Below, piece after piece: positions 34,000-41,588 of a stretch of DNA of 45,152 nucleotides. The stretch is from Nitrospirota bacterium (GTDB taxonomy: Bacteria; Nitrospirota; Leptospirillia; Leptospirillales; Leptospirillaceae): contig JAJZHW010000005.1 of assembly GCA_021810805.1 (NCBI GenBank), positions 1-45,152 of the forward strand, written 5' to 3'. Below the pieces are notes generated by a model, which saw only the letters and a list, made by a program, of their open reading frames with translations, was not told the origin of the DNA and ran no database searches. Numbering within the stretch: the first letter of the stretch is position 1; every line of letters starts with the position of its first letter. The translations under genes and the position numbers were made by a program.

Positions 34000-35406
34000 T
34001 TGCGCTACTGTTTTCGACCGATTCTTCTTTTCTCCCTATCGGCACTATTGTTTTGCTTTTATTCTAAAATCACCTCGTCCTTTGTCGATTGTTCCCTGGC
34101 GGCCACAATCTCTTCCGCACCAACGGAAAGCTCCTCTTCGAACAAACCCTTTGAGCTGACACTGCGATCGGCCTTGGAGATCGCCCTGCGTTCCTACCCA
34201 GGAATTGGGGCGGCCCAGCAGGGGATTCTGGCGTCGAGGGCCGGGATCGGAGTGGCGCAGAGCCAGTACTACCCGACCCTGACCGGTTCGACGACCTATA
34301 CCCGGGAAACGGGAAACTTCGGTCCTCAGCCGGGCTTTCCCTTTACCATTCCCGAATCTCCTGTCTCCTTTGATTTTTACCAGGCCCAGCTGACCCTCTC
34401 CGAAACGCTCTTCTCCTTCGGTCGACGAAGGTCGCAGGTCAGTCAGAACCGTCACCTTTACAAGGCCGCCAGAAGCCAGCACCGGAGGACCCTTCAGGAT
34501 ACGGTCCTGGGGGTAGAGAGGGCCTTTTTCTTGGTTCTTAAGGACCAGAACCTTGTCCAGGTGGATGACCTCACCATCGATGACTATCGCCTTCAGGAGG
34601 AGGTGGCCCGGATCCGCTATAAGGATGGGGTTGCCACCTCCTATGATGTGTTGAATGCCCGCGTGAACCTCTCCAATGCCCGCCTTGCCCGAGTGACGGA
34701 CAAGAACCAGGAAAGGATCGATCGCTTGGCGCTCGATCGGGCCATGGGGGTGGTGGCCCACGCCTCCTACCGTGTTCAGCCTCCCTCCCATATCTCCTCC
34801 CCCGAGCTTAACCCGGACAAAGCTGTTTCGCAGGCCCTTTCCAAGCGCCCTGATCTTCAAACCCTCACGGAACAGGCACTTGCCCAGAAGCAAGTGGTCA
34901 AGTTCAACCAGGCCCAGTTTTTTCCGACGGTGCAGACCGTTGGCGCCTATAGCCTCGACAGCGAGTTTTTTCCGCTCGTTTACAACTGGTCGGTGGGGAC
35001 AACCCTGACCGTTCCGATCTTCAATGGATTTCAGTTTGTCCACCAGACACAGCAGGCTCGGGCGCAGATGCGCCAGATGCTCTTTCAGCGCGAAGACCTT
35101 CGCCAGCAGACAATTGTGGAAGTTCGTTCGGATATCCTGAACATCCGTACATTCCGCGAGAAGGTGGCGGCGGATCGGGAAATTGTCGACCAGGCGCGGC
35201 AGAATCTTTATCTGGCGGAAAATCAGTTTCGGGTCGGGACCGGAACATCGGTGGCGGTCACCCAAGCGGAACGGGATCTGGCCAGTGCCCGGGCCAACCT
35301 GGTCCGAGACCGGGCCGACCTTTCGATTGCCGTGGCCCAGCTTCGCCATGACCAGGGGCTGAACCTCGATCCTGTGACCCATCAGATTCCCCAGGAGCTC
35401 CCGTGA
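34000..35406 (+). CDS. TolC-family outer-membrane efflux protein (ABC cluster)
   Basis: The protein has 468 residues. The frame is open upstream, but TTG 34000 is chosen because GGGGAGA precedes it by 7 nt and the signal peptide follows at once (PILLFSLSALLFCFYS). Family segments: LTLRSALEIALRSYPGIGAA, YDVLNARVNLSNARL, NWSVGTTLTVPIFNGF and RVGTGTSVAVTQAERDLA. Many stretches match the TolC at 27055-28533, so the two are paralogues. It heads a cluster with a barrel-like protein (4-nt overlap), a single-span protein and an ABC transporter, divergent from LysR. TATTATACA at 33913-33921 is an AT-rich -10 candidate without a good -35, as expected for an activator-dependent promoter. Confidence 0.9.
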   Translation: MRYCFRPILLFSLSALLFCFYSKITSSFVDCSLAATISSAPTESSSSNKPFELTLRSALEIALRSYPGIGAAQQGILASRAGIGVAQSQYYPTLTGSTTYTRETGNFGPQPGFPFTIPESPVSFDFYQAQLTLSETLFSFGRRRSQVSQNRHLYKAARSQHRRTLQDTVLGVERAFFLVLKDQNLVQVDDLTIDDYRLQEEVARIRYKDGVATSYDVLNARVNLSNARLARVTDKNQERIDRLALDRAMGVVAHASYRVQPPSHISSPELNPDKAVSQALSKRPDLQTLTEQALAQKQVVKFNQAQFFPTVQTVGAYSLDSEFFPLVYNWSVGTTLTVPIFNGFQFVHQTQQARAQMRQMLFQREDLRQQTIVEVRSDILNIRTFREKVAADREIVDQARQNLYLAENQFRVGTGTSVAVTQAERDLASARANLVRDRADLSIAVAQLRHDQGLNLDPVTHQIPQELP

Positions 35407-36170
35407 ACTCCCGAATCTTTTGGTCCGGATTGATTGCAGGGATCTCCCTCCTGATTTTGTTGGATCCCGGCGTCAGCGTCCGGGCCTGGGCCGAGAGTCC
35501 CGGGGCGATGGCCGTTCCCACCTCTCCGGGGCTTCCCCAGGTGACAGGCAAGGCGGAAGGGGCTGCCACACAACGCTGGTCCATCTCTCCGACCTATTCG
35601 TTCTATCTCTTGCCGGGAGGCGGCCTCTCCCGATATCTTGATCAAGGGATGGGGGTCGGGGGAGAGCTCTCCTATCGTTTGGGGGACCTTCCGGCCGGAG
35701 AACACTCCGAAAGTCTTCGCTCCCATTTTCGTCTGCTGGGGGATCTTTCCTATTTTCAGATGACGCCGGGACCCAATCTTGCCCCCCCTTCGACCGGCGG
35801 GTTTTCCAGCTCTTCATCGCCTGCCTCTCTCCCCCCGATTCCCGGATCGGCCTCGGTGACGGGATTTATCCTGCGAACGGGGATGGCCTATGACATCTTT
35901 GGAATGGTCCCGGATTCATTGGCCCTCCACCGGATTCTTGTTCCCTATGTTCGGGTGGATGCGGGGGCGGCTGACTTTGCCGTCTCGAATGTTCCCAAGA
36001 TCTCGGGCCACCCCTACGGAGGGGTTGTCGACGCGGGCGCCGGCTTCTCCCTCTCCATTCCCGGTTATCCCCTCGGGGTCTTTGGGGAGGCCGATCCCAC
36101 CCTCTTCGATTTTTCCGGCAATGTGATGACCATTTTGCCTCTCGTCGCTGGTATCATGGTAAGGTTCTGA
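35403..36170 (+). CDS. Putative outer-membrane beta-barrel-like protein, companion of TolC (paralogue of 26290-27051)
   Basis: The protein has 255 residues of unknown family. GTG 35403 overlaps the tolC stop by 4 nt. A signal peptide (FWSGLIAGISLLILL, cleavage probably after RAWA) precedes a Gly/Ser/Pro-rich, strand-rich mature part (PTYSFYLLPGGGLSRYLDQG, GGELSYRLG) ending in IMVRF with a terminal aromatic, as outer-membrane barrels do. PYVRVDAGAADFAVSN, DAGAGFSLSIPG, GVFGEADP and VMTILPLVAG align with the barrel-like protein of the RND operon. Function is unknown; a partner of TolC or an envelope sensor is only a guess from repeated neighbourhood. Confidence 0.62.
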   Translation: MNSRIFWSGLIAGISLLILLDPGVSVRAWAESPGAMAVPTSPGLPQVTGKAEGAATQRWSISPTYSFYLLPGGGLSRYLDQGMGVGGELSYRLGDLPAGEHSESLRSHFRLLGDLSYFQMTPGPNLAPPSTGGFSSSSSPASLPPIPGSASVTGFILRTGMAYDIFGMVPDSLALHRILVPYVRVDAGAADFAVSNVPKISGHPYGGVVDAGAGFSLSIPGYPLGVFGEADPTLFDFSGNVMTILPLVAGIMVRF

Positions 36171-36210
36171 TAACTCCTCCCCGGTGAGGACCATCTTTGG
36201 AGAGATTTTT

Positions 36211-36822
36211 ATGAGTGAGAGCCCGAAGGACAAAAACGACGCCACCGACAACAAGGTTCGACTTCCCAAAAGCTTCATCATTCTGGGGGGAGGGTCGATT
36301 CTTGTCATGGCGGCCGGTGTGGTCTATACGATTTTCTTCTATCTGTCGCTTCCCAACCACCGCGACCTCGACAAGTCGGGCCAGGCGGTCCGGCATGTGC
36401 CACTGCCGGTTCCTCCGACCAGCTTCTTTCCTTCGGGCCAGGGGCCCAAGGTTGACAGCTTCGCCTCGGAGAACTTTCGCCTGAAGGTTCAGTCGCTCAA
36501 GAAAACCCTGACGGGATTTGATGTCGTGATGGTGTTGGAGGCTCGCTCGAACGGCTACGACGGCTCGGGTCTTTCCTTTGCCGTAGCCGGCACCCCTCGC
36601 TGGGTGGACTCCGGAAGAAACTCGGGGGAGGGTGCGGCCAGCCTCTCGACCGGGACCCTCTTCAAATCAGGAGTTCCGGGGGAGTTCACGATTCATTTTT
36701 CCCGAATGCCCTCCGCCCCTGTCTTCGACCTTTATCTTGGGCTGGTGGGAACCCGAGGGATCAAGGGGGACCGCTTCCTGACCCACTTCCGCAACATTCC
36801 CACCCCTCGAGCCACCTCCTGA
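36211..36822 (+). CDS. Single-span membrane protein with periplasmic beta-rich domain
   Basis: The protein has 203 residues and I do not recognise its family. ATG 36211 follows GGAGAG by 6-7 nt. A charged cytoplasmic N terminus (about 20 residues) is followed by one membrane segment (FIILGGGSILVMAAGVVYTIFFYL) and a periplasmic part of about 150 residues with alternating strands (FRLKVQSLKKTLTGFDVVMV; FDLYLGLVGTRG), which could be an Ig-like fold. It has no lipoyl or coiled-coil hairpin, so it is not a standard adaptor. It overlaps the ABC ATPase start by 1 nt (TGATG), so it is probably a subunit or accessory of that transporter. Confidence 0.6.
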   Translation: MSESPKDKNDATDNKVRLPKSFIILGGGSILVMAAGVVYTIFFYLSLPNHRDLDKSGQAVRHVPLPVPPTSFFPSGQGPKVDSFASENFRLKVQSLKKTLTGFDVVMVLEARSNGYDGSGLSFAVAGTPRWVDSGRNSGEGAASLSTGTLFKSGVPGEFTIHFSRMPSAPVFDLYLGLVGTRGIKGDRFLTHFRNIPTPRATS

Positions 36823-37583
36823 TGGCTGAATCTTTTCAAGAGGTTCTTGTGACGGAGGGGGTCTCAAAATGCTACCTCCCCGGCCATCCCTATGCGGTAA
36901 AGGAGGTCAATCTTTCCCTCGGGAGAGGAGAGATCCTGAGTGTCGTGGGTCCCAATGGTGCAGGAAAGTCGACGCTGATACAGATGATGCTGGGGCTCCT
37001 CATTCCGGATTCCGGACGGGTCCGGATCTTCGGCCACGATGTCGCCAGGGATCGTCGGCGGATGGCTCATCGGATCAACTATGCCTCGACGGACCTCAGC
37101 CTTCCGTACTCCCTGACGGTCAGGGAGAATCTGTTAACTTATGCCCTGATCTATAACATGAAAAAAGCTCGGGAGAGGGTGGAGTCCCTCTTGTCCTTTC
37201 TTGATCTTGAATCCTTTGCCGATCGCAAGGTGGGGGCGCTTTCGACCGGTCAGGTGGCACGTATGGGCATCGCGAAGGCTCTTGTAAACGACCCCGAGAT
37301 TCTCTTTCTTGACGAGCCGACCGCCACTCTTGATCCGGAGATCTCCGGCCAGCTGCGCCATCTTTTGGGTTCGATGGTGAGGGAGCGGGGAATGGCACTT
37401 CTGTATACCTCCCACAACATGAGAGAGGTCGAGAGGTTTTCCGACCGGATCATCTTGATGCGTCGGGGAGAGATCGCGGCGGAGGGGACGGCGTCGACCC
37501 TGATGGAGAGATTCCGGACCGGGGATCTTGAAGAGCTTTTTCTGCTCTTGGCCGGAGAGCGGGAGGTGGAAGTCGGTGGATAG
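36822..37583 (+). CDS. ABC transporter ATP-binding protein
   Basis: The protein has 253 residues. Walker A is VVGPNGAGKSTL, the signature reads ALSTGQVARMGIAKAL (LSTGQ in place of LSGGQ), Walker B is EILFLDEPTATLDP, and the H-loop is in LLYTSHNM. This resembles the ABC-2 exporter ATPases of the CcmA/NatA group. It starts on the base shared with the previous stop and overlaps the permease gene by 8 nt. Together with the permease, the TolC and the accessory proteins it forms a predicted exporter. The cargo (drug, lipid or polysaccharide) is unknown. Confidence 0.9.
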   Translation: MAESFQEVLVTEGVSKCYLPGHPYAVKEVNLSLGRGEILSVVGPNGAGKSTLIQMMLGLLIPDSGRVRIFGHDVARDRRRMAHRINYASTDLSLPYSLTVRENLLTYALIYNMKKARERVESLLSFLDLESFADRKVGALSTGQVARMGIAKALVNDPEILFLDEPTATLDPEISGQLRHLLGSMVRERGMALLYTSHNMREVERFSDRIILMRRGEIAAEGTASTLMERFRTGDLEELFLLLAGEREVEVGG

Positions 37584-38394
37584 CCCTCCCTCTGTCTCCC
37601 TCTTTGCCTGGAGGCCTCTTGCGGGAATTCTCTACCGGCAGGTTGTGCTTTACCGGCGATCGCTCCCCCGTTGGATGGAGATTTTTTATTGGCCCCTACT
37701 TGATCTTCTGGTGTGGGGATTCCTGACCCTCTACCTGAAGAAAATCCCCTCCTTTCTTCCCTCGGCCGTCGTCTCCCTTCTGGGGGCGCTTCTTCTTTGG
37801 GATATGCTCTATCGAGCCCAGCAGGGGATCTCGGTCATGTTTCTGGAAGAGATTTGGTCCCGAAACCTGATTCATCTTCTGGTGGCGCCGGTCACCCCCT
37901 ACCACATTGTCCTTGGGGCGATTCTCTCAAGCTTCGGCAAGGTGCTCCTCTCTTCCACCGTCGCCGCGACCCTGGCCTACTTTCTCTTTTCATTCAAGAT
38001 CTTCTCGCTGGGAGTCAATCTTTTATTCTTCGTCGGGGCCCTCCTTGCCATGGGGTGGTCGCTGGGCATCATGACAACGGCGGTGATCTTGCGGTTTGGT
38101 CAGGAGGCGGAGGTTCTGGCCTGGGGCGTCATCTTCCTCTTTCAGCCATTTTCGGCGGTCTTTAATCCGGTGGGGGTTCTTCCTCCCCTGGCGGCGGCAA
38201 TTTCACGGATTGTCCCTGCGTCATATGTCTTTGAAGGGATGCGGTCTTTGCTAACGGCCGGGACCCTCCCTGTCCACGATCTCCTGATGGCCTATCTCCT
38301 CGACGGGGTTTATCTGGCAGGGGCCATCTTCCTTTACTCCCGAGTGATAGCCAGAGCCCGAAGAAAGGGATTTCATCTCAAGTTGGGGTCATAG
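37576..38394 (+). CDS. ABC-2 type transporter permease
   Basis: The protein has 272 residues with about six membrane segments (for example FYWPLLDLLVWGFLTLYL, LLFFVGALLAMGWSLGIM, GVYLAGAIFLYSRVI), and the LLVAPVTPYHIVLGAILSS and ILRFGQEAEVLAWGVIFLFQ segments of ABC-2 membrane proteins. The frame is open upstream, but GTG 37576 has GGAGG 9 nt before it and gives an 8-nt overlap with the ATPase gene, so it is preferred. It pairs with the ATPase to make the transporter. No dedicated adaptor gene is present. Confidence 0.85.
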   Translation: MDSPPSVSLFAWRPLAGILYRQVVLYRRSLPRWMEIFYWPLLDLLVWGFLTLYLKKIPSFLPSAVVSLLGALLLWDMLYRAQQGISVMFLEEIWSRNLIHLLVAPVTPYHIVLGAILSSFGKVLLSSTVAATLAYFLFSFKIFSLGVNLLFFVGALLAMGWSLGIMTTAVILRFGQEAEVLAWGVIFLFQPFSAVFNPVGVLPPLAAAISRIVPASYVFEGMRSLLTAGTLPVHDLLMAYLLDGVYLAGAIFLYSRVIARARRKGFHLKLGS

Positions 38395-38433
38395 AGGGAT
38401 CGATCAACGGCATTGAACGAAAGGAAGGAATTG

Positions 38434-39168
38434 ATGGCGAAAAAACCGGTCATTCTGGGAACGCTTGAGGAGATCATCTTCGAGACGCCCCGGGTCTCAA
38501 CTTTTATTGTCAAACTTCCTGCAGAGGCAGACTTTTCTTTTATCTCCGGACAGTTTGCCATGCTGTCCCTTCCGGACTTCCTGAACGACAAGGGGCGCCC
38601 TGTGCGCCGGGCCTATTCGATCGCCTCATCTCCCCACGATCTTGTCGGAAAAACCGTCTCATTCACAATTACGCGGAAGGGGGAGGGGGGATACTTTTCC
38701 AATCGCATTCATGAAGCCCGCGTCGGAGACTCTGTCAGTGTCGAGGGACCCTATGGAAGCGCCTTTGTCCTCGATCGTCAAGACTCCCGTCCTCATCTTT
38801 TCATTGCGGCTGGTAGCGGAATTGCTCCCCTGAGATCAATGATACGAACGCTCCTGGCGGAAGGCTCCCCGCCCCCCATCGAGCTTCTCTATGGGTTCCG
38901 AAACGAAGATGACTTTATTTATGCTCGGGAGCTCAAGGGATATCAGTCCAATCGTCCACGCTTTTCTTTGCTGACGGCCCACTCCCGCCCGGCAGAGGGA
39001 TGGGACGGACTCGCCGGAAGAATACCGGAGGTCCTTCCTGCACTCTATGGCTCATATAAGGGCCAGGTGGTCTACATATGCGGCCACCCGGAGATGGTGA
39101 CGCAAACGGTGGAATGGTTGAGAAGCGTTGGATTCCCCGAGGAAGCCGTCCGCAAGGAACAGTGGTAA
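38434..39168 (+). CDS. FAD/NAD(P)-binding oxidoreductase, ferredoxin-NADP+ reductase type
   Basis: The protein has 244 residues with a two-domain layout: FAD-binding barrel (residues 1-100, with RRAYSIASSP and GGYFSNRI) and NAD(P)-binding domain (about 105-244, with FIAAGSGIAPLRSMI, ELLYGFRNEDDFIY and YICGHPEMV). It ends in an aromatic W, like many FNRs. There is no N- or C-terminal [2Fe-2S] domain, so it needs an external electron partner such as ferredoxin or flavodoxin. ATG 38434 has AAGGAAGGA upstream. It lies 39 bp after the ABC permease; functional linkage to that cluster is uncertain. Confidence 0.85.
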   Translation: MAKKPVILGTLEEIIFETPRVSTFIVKLPAEADFSFISGQFAMLSLPDFLNDKGRPVRRAYSIASSPHDLVGKTVSFTITRKGEGGYFSNRIHEARVGDSVSVEGPYGSAFVLDRQDSRPHLFIAAGSGIAPLRSMIRTLLAEGSPPPIELLYGFRNEDDFIYARELKGYQSNRPRFSLLTAHSRPAEGWDGLAGRIPEVLPALYGSYKGQVVYICGHPEMVTQTVEWLRSVGFPEEAVRKEQW

Positions 39169-39201
39169 TTCCGACCTATCAGGAAGGAGAGTTCAACCCC
39201 C

Positions 39202-40221
39202 ATGGAAAATAATCCCTTTGCCCCTCCGGAGAGTGCTCCTTCTCCCTCCCCATCAACGGCGACGCCAAAGCGTAAAAGCTGGCAAAAAACTGTGGGGGCG
39301 GTCTTTCTCCTGGTGGCCATCGTTCCCGCCCTCGTTCTTATTGTTTTTTACTATCGCGAAGTCTCGGTGACCTACTATATGACCCGCAATCCGCTTGCCC
39401 CCGCAGCCACTCACCTGGCGGTGCGGATGCAGGCAATCATTCTTGGCAACCTGCGGGCCCTGGCGGCCGTGGCAAGCTCCATCGTCTGGACCACCCCCGC
39501 TCCCACAGAGTCCAGCATTCGGCAGGTAGTTGGAAAATATGTTCAGGAAGGTGATCTGGCGGCCTTTGCTGGCATTGCCGTGATGGATTCCAAGGGGACC
39601 CTCCTTGCCATGGTGGACCGCCGAGACATCTCTCCCTATCTCGATGTGGCCCGCTCCCTCTCTCTCAGACTTGTGGCCCGGGGCGGCCGCTTCTTGACGA
39701 CCACCCTTGTGAGAGGGGGGGGGCATCCCGATGTCATACTGATGACCGCCGTCCGAAGCGGGGGCGACAATCCCGGCAGGGGAGGTGTTCTTGTTGGCCT
39801 CCAGAATCTCTCCGGAGAGGTGGGGCACAACCTTCCCGTTCCCCGTTTTCGGGAATCTCCCGGCCGTTCCTATCTCCTCGCATCCGACGGACGTGTCCTC
39901 GCCTCATCTGATGCGGCAATGGTGGGGCACAACCTCGGGAAAACGGGACGAGAGCCACTTATGGCGGCCCTTTCGGCGGGAAGATCCGGGATATTCGTCT
40001 CGAAGGTTCAAGGAGAGGATCTGGTCTTCGGCTCCGCCCTTTTGGGGGATGTGACGGGAATCACATCTGCGCCATGGTTCGCCGTTCTCGAGGCCCCGAA
40101 AGCCGCTCTTGACTCCCAGATCGCCCGAACCCGTTTGAACATGGATCTGATCGTCTTTCTCCTGGTGCCCGCCTTTTTCCTGATCATTGTCTTTATTCTC
40201 TATAAAAGCTTTCGCTCATAG
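39202..40221 (+). CDS. Cache-like periplasmic sensor protein with two membrane segments and no output domain
   Basis: The protein has 339 residues. A cytoplasmic N terminus (1-29) is followed by membrane segment 1 (about 30-51), a periplasmic region of about 260 residues with dCache-type features (FAGIAVMDSKGTLLAMVDRR; YLLASDGRVLASSDAAMVGHNL), and membrane segment 2 (about 315-334) followed by five residues. The usual cytoplasmic part (HAMP, kinase, GGDEF or methyl-accepting) is absent, so it may signal through a separate partner. ATG 39202 follows AAGGAGAG. It lies 33 bp after the flavin reductase. The Cache assignment is by pattern. Confidence 0.7.
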   Translation: MENNPFAPPESAPSPSPSTATPKRKSWQKTVGAVFLLVAIVPALVLIVFYYREVSVTYYMTRNPLAPAATHLAVRMQAIILGNLRALAAVASSIVWTTPAPTESSIRQVVGKYVQEGDLAAFAGIAVMDSKGTLLAMVDRRDISPYLDVARSLSLRLVARGGRFLTTTLVRGGGHPDVILMTAVRSGGDNPGRGGVLVGLQNLSGEVGHNLPVPRFRESPGRSYLLASDGRVLASSDAAMVGHNLGKTGREPLMAALSAGRSGIFVSKVQGEDLVFGSALLGDVTGITSAPWFAVLEAPKAALDSQIARTRLNMDLIVFLLVPAFFLIIVFILYKSFRS

Positions 40222-40276
40222 GAGATGGGGGCGATTTGGCGAGGGCATTCTTGCGTGGGGATGTCGCTCGATTTTT

Positions 40277-40315
40277 AAGGGAGATCCCTGACAGGCTCTG
40301 AGTCTTTCCCTTTTT
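40277..40315 (+). terminator. Possible terminator after the Cache protein gene
   Basis: AAGGGA (40277-40282) pairs with TCCCTT (40307-40312) and the T-run 40311-40315 overlaps the stem end. The loop is 24 nt long, so the fold is only moderately convincing. Confidence 0.4.
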
Positions 40316-40319
40316 CTTC

Positions 40320-40348
40320 TTGACACTTCATTAAAACATTGATAGCAT
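40320..40348 (+). promoter_or_regulatory. Sigma70-type promoter for the secreted peptidoglycan-binding protein gene
   Basis: A perfect -35 TTGACA (40320-40325) and TAGCAT (40343-40348, four of six matches) are separated by 17 nt. The leader to the ATG at 40543 is about 185 nt. This element also explains most of the 320-bp gap 40222-40542. Confidence 0.6.
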
Positions 40349-40542
40349 TCAAACGTGACTGTTGGACTCATGGTTGATGATGTCATTTCTGCCTCCTCCT
40401 GAAAGAGCTCTTTTGCAAGAGGCCTTTCGGGAGGGGACGGAAATCTGTTCACTTCGTGGGTGGCGGACAAAAAACGAAAGTGGCTGTCCCCATTCCATCC
40501 TTAATGACTGATCTTTTTACAAACCCGGAGGTGGTTGAAAAA

Positions 40543-40923
40543 ATGAAAAATGCAAAATTGGGTCTTCTGTCCACCATTGGTGCCGTGATGTCCGGCATTG
40601 TCCTTTCCGCCTCGATGATCATCCTCCCGGTTCAGGGTGCGATGGCAGCTGATGCAGCAAAGGCCCCTGCCAAGAAAGCCGCCGCGAAGAAGGCTCCGGC
40701 CAAGAAAGCGGCCATGAAGAAGGGTGCCATGAAGAAGGCGGCCCCGTCCGCTTTCTGGAAGAAGGTTCAGACAGCCCTTATTGCCAAGGGTGCCAAGATC
40801 AAGGCCGACGGATTTTCCGGTCCTGCGACGCGCAAGGCCATCATGGCTTTCCAGAAGGCCAACAAGCTCAAGGCCAATGGAAAGATCGATGCGGCCACCA
40901 AGAAGGCGCTGGGTCTCAAGTAG
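40543..40923 (+). CDS. Secreted Lys/Ala-rich protein with C-terminal peptidoglycan-binding domain
   Basis: The protein has 126 residues. The signal peptide (MKNAKLGLLSTIGAVMSGIV, cleavage probably after GAMA) is followed by a Lys/Ala/Pro linker of KKAAAKKAPAKKAAMKKGAM type (about 36-65), like histone H1-tail repeats. The rest (about 68-126) matches PG_binding_1: FWKKVQTALIAKGAKIKADG, then FSGPATRKAIMAFQKANKLK. The strong positive charge could bind the cell surface or DNA. ATG 40543 has GGAGG 11 nt upstream, a slightly long spacing. The frame is open upstream without another good start. It has its own promoter and terminator. Confidence 0.8.
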   Translation: MKNAKLGLLSTIGAVMSGIVLSASMIILPVQGAMAADAAKAPAKKAAAKKAPAKKAAMKKGAMKKAAPSAFWKKVQTALIAKGAKIKADGFSGPATRKAIMAFQKANKLKANGKIDAATKKALGLK

Positions 40924-40947
40924 GCTTTTCCCGTTTTTTCTATAGAA

Positions 40948-40975
40948 AGAGGGACATGTGTCCCTCTTTTTTTTT
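40948..40975 (+). terminator. Rho-independent terminator of the peptidoglycan-binding protein gene
   Basis: AGAGGGAC (40948-40955) pairs with GTCCCTCT (40960-40967) around a 4-nt loop, followed by nine T (40967-40975). Confidence 0.93.
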
Positions 40976-41021
40976 GCCGGAATTCTTCTCCCTTGTGACT
41001 TTGAGCGGTGGAGCTGCAACG

Positions 41022-41588
41022 ATGATTCGCATCCAGTCCGGACGCCTCAAGGGGCGAACCCTTCCGCTTCCCGATCCTGGGCGGGTTCGTCCGACCTCAG
41101 GAAAGGTTCGTTCTGCCGTTTTGAATATGCTTCAGAGCGATCTCTCCGGCGCGGTCTTCTGGGATCTGTTCGCCGGGTCGGGGGCGGTGGGTCTGGAGGC
41201 CTTTTCTCGGGGAGCCGACCAGGTTCTCTTTTTGGAAAAGGAGCCGGATCTGGTTCGAACCCTTTCCTCATGGATTAAAAGAGAGCTTCCCATGGAGTCC
41301 TCGCACTTCACCCCCGTCTGCGGAGACATTTCCCTCCTCTTTGAGAGCCCGAGGACACTTCCGGACATCATCTTTGCCGATCCTCCCTACGGGTACCCCG
41401 GATGGTCGGCTCTCTTGAACGCCCTCCATGAAAATGCTATTCTAAGCCATCATTTCATTATGGTTCTTGAGTACCACCGCAAGGATTCCCTTCCGTGGGA
41501 GTCCCTCCCACACTGGGGTTGCCGCATCTTGTCTCATCACATTTATGGGGAAAGTGGCGTGAGCCTCCTTCTTCCGTCGCTCCGATGA
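41022..41588 (+). CDS. rsmD: 16S rRNA (guanine(966)-N2)-methyltransferase RsmD
   Basis: RsmD methylates G966 of 16S rRNA. The protein has 188 residues. MIRIQSGRLKGRTLPLPDPG and RPTSGKVRSAVLNML are RsmD N-terminal signatures. FWDLFAGSGAVGLEAFSRGA is motif I, and FADPPYG is the catalytic DPPY motif of N-methyltransferases. The frame is open upstream through a terminator, so ATG 41022 with GGTGGAG upstream is the real start. Its stop overlaps the coaD start by 4 nt (ATGA), the widespread rsmD-coaD arrangement. Confidence 0.94.
   Translation: MIRIQSGRLKGRTLPLPDPGRVRPTSGKVRSAVLNMLQSDLSGAVFWDLFAGSGAVGLEAFSRGADQVLFLEKEPDLVRTLSSWIKRELPMESSHFTPVCGDISLLFESPRTLPDIIFADPPYGYPGWSALLNALHENAILSHHFIMVLEYHRKDSLPWESLPHWGCRILSHHIYGESGVSLLLPSLR

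Noticed and set aside
34045-35382. 445-residue antisense frame opposite the second tolC
   Set aside because: Same shadow effect; no domain or ribosome-binding site.
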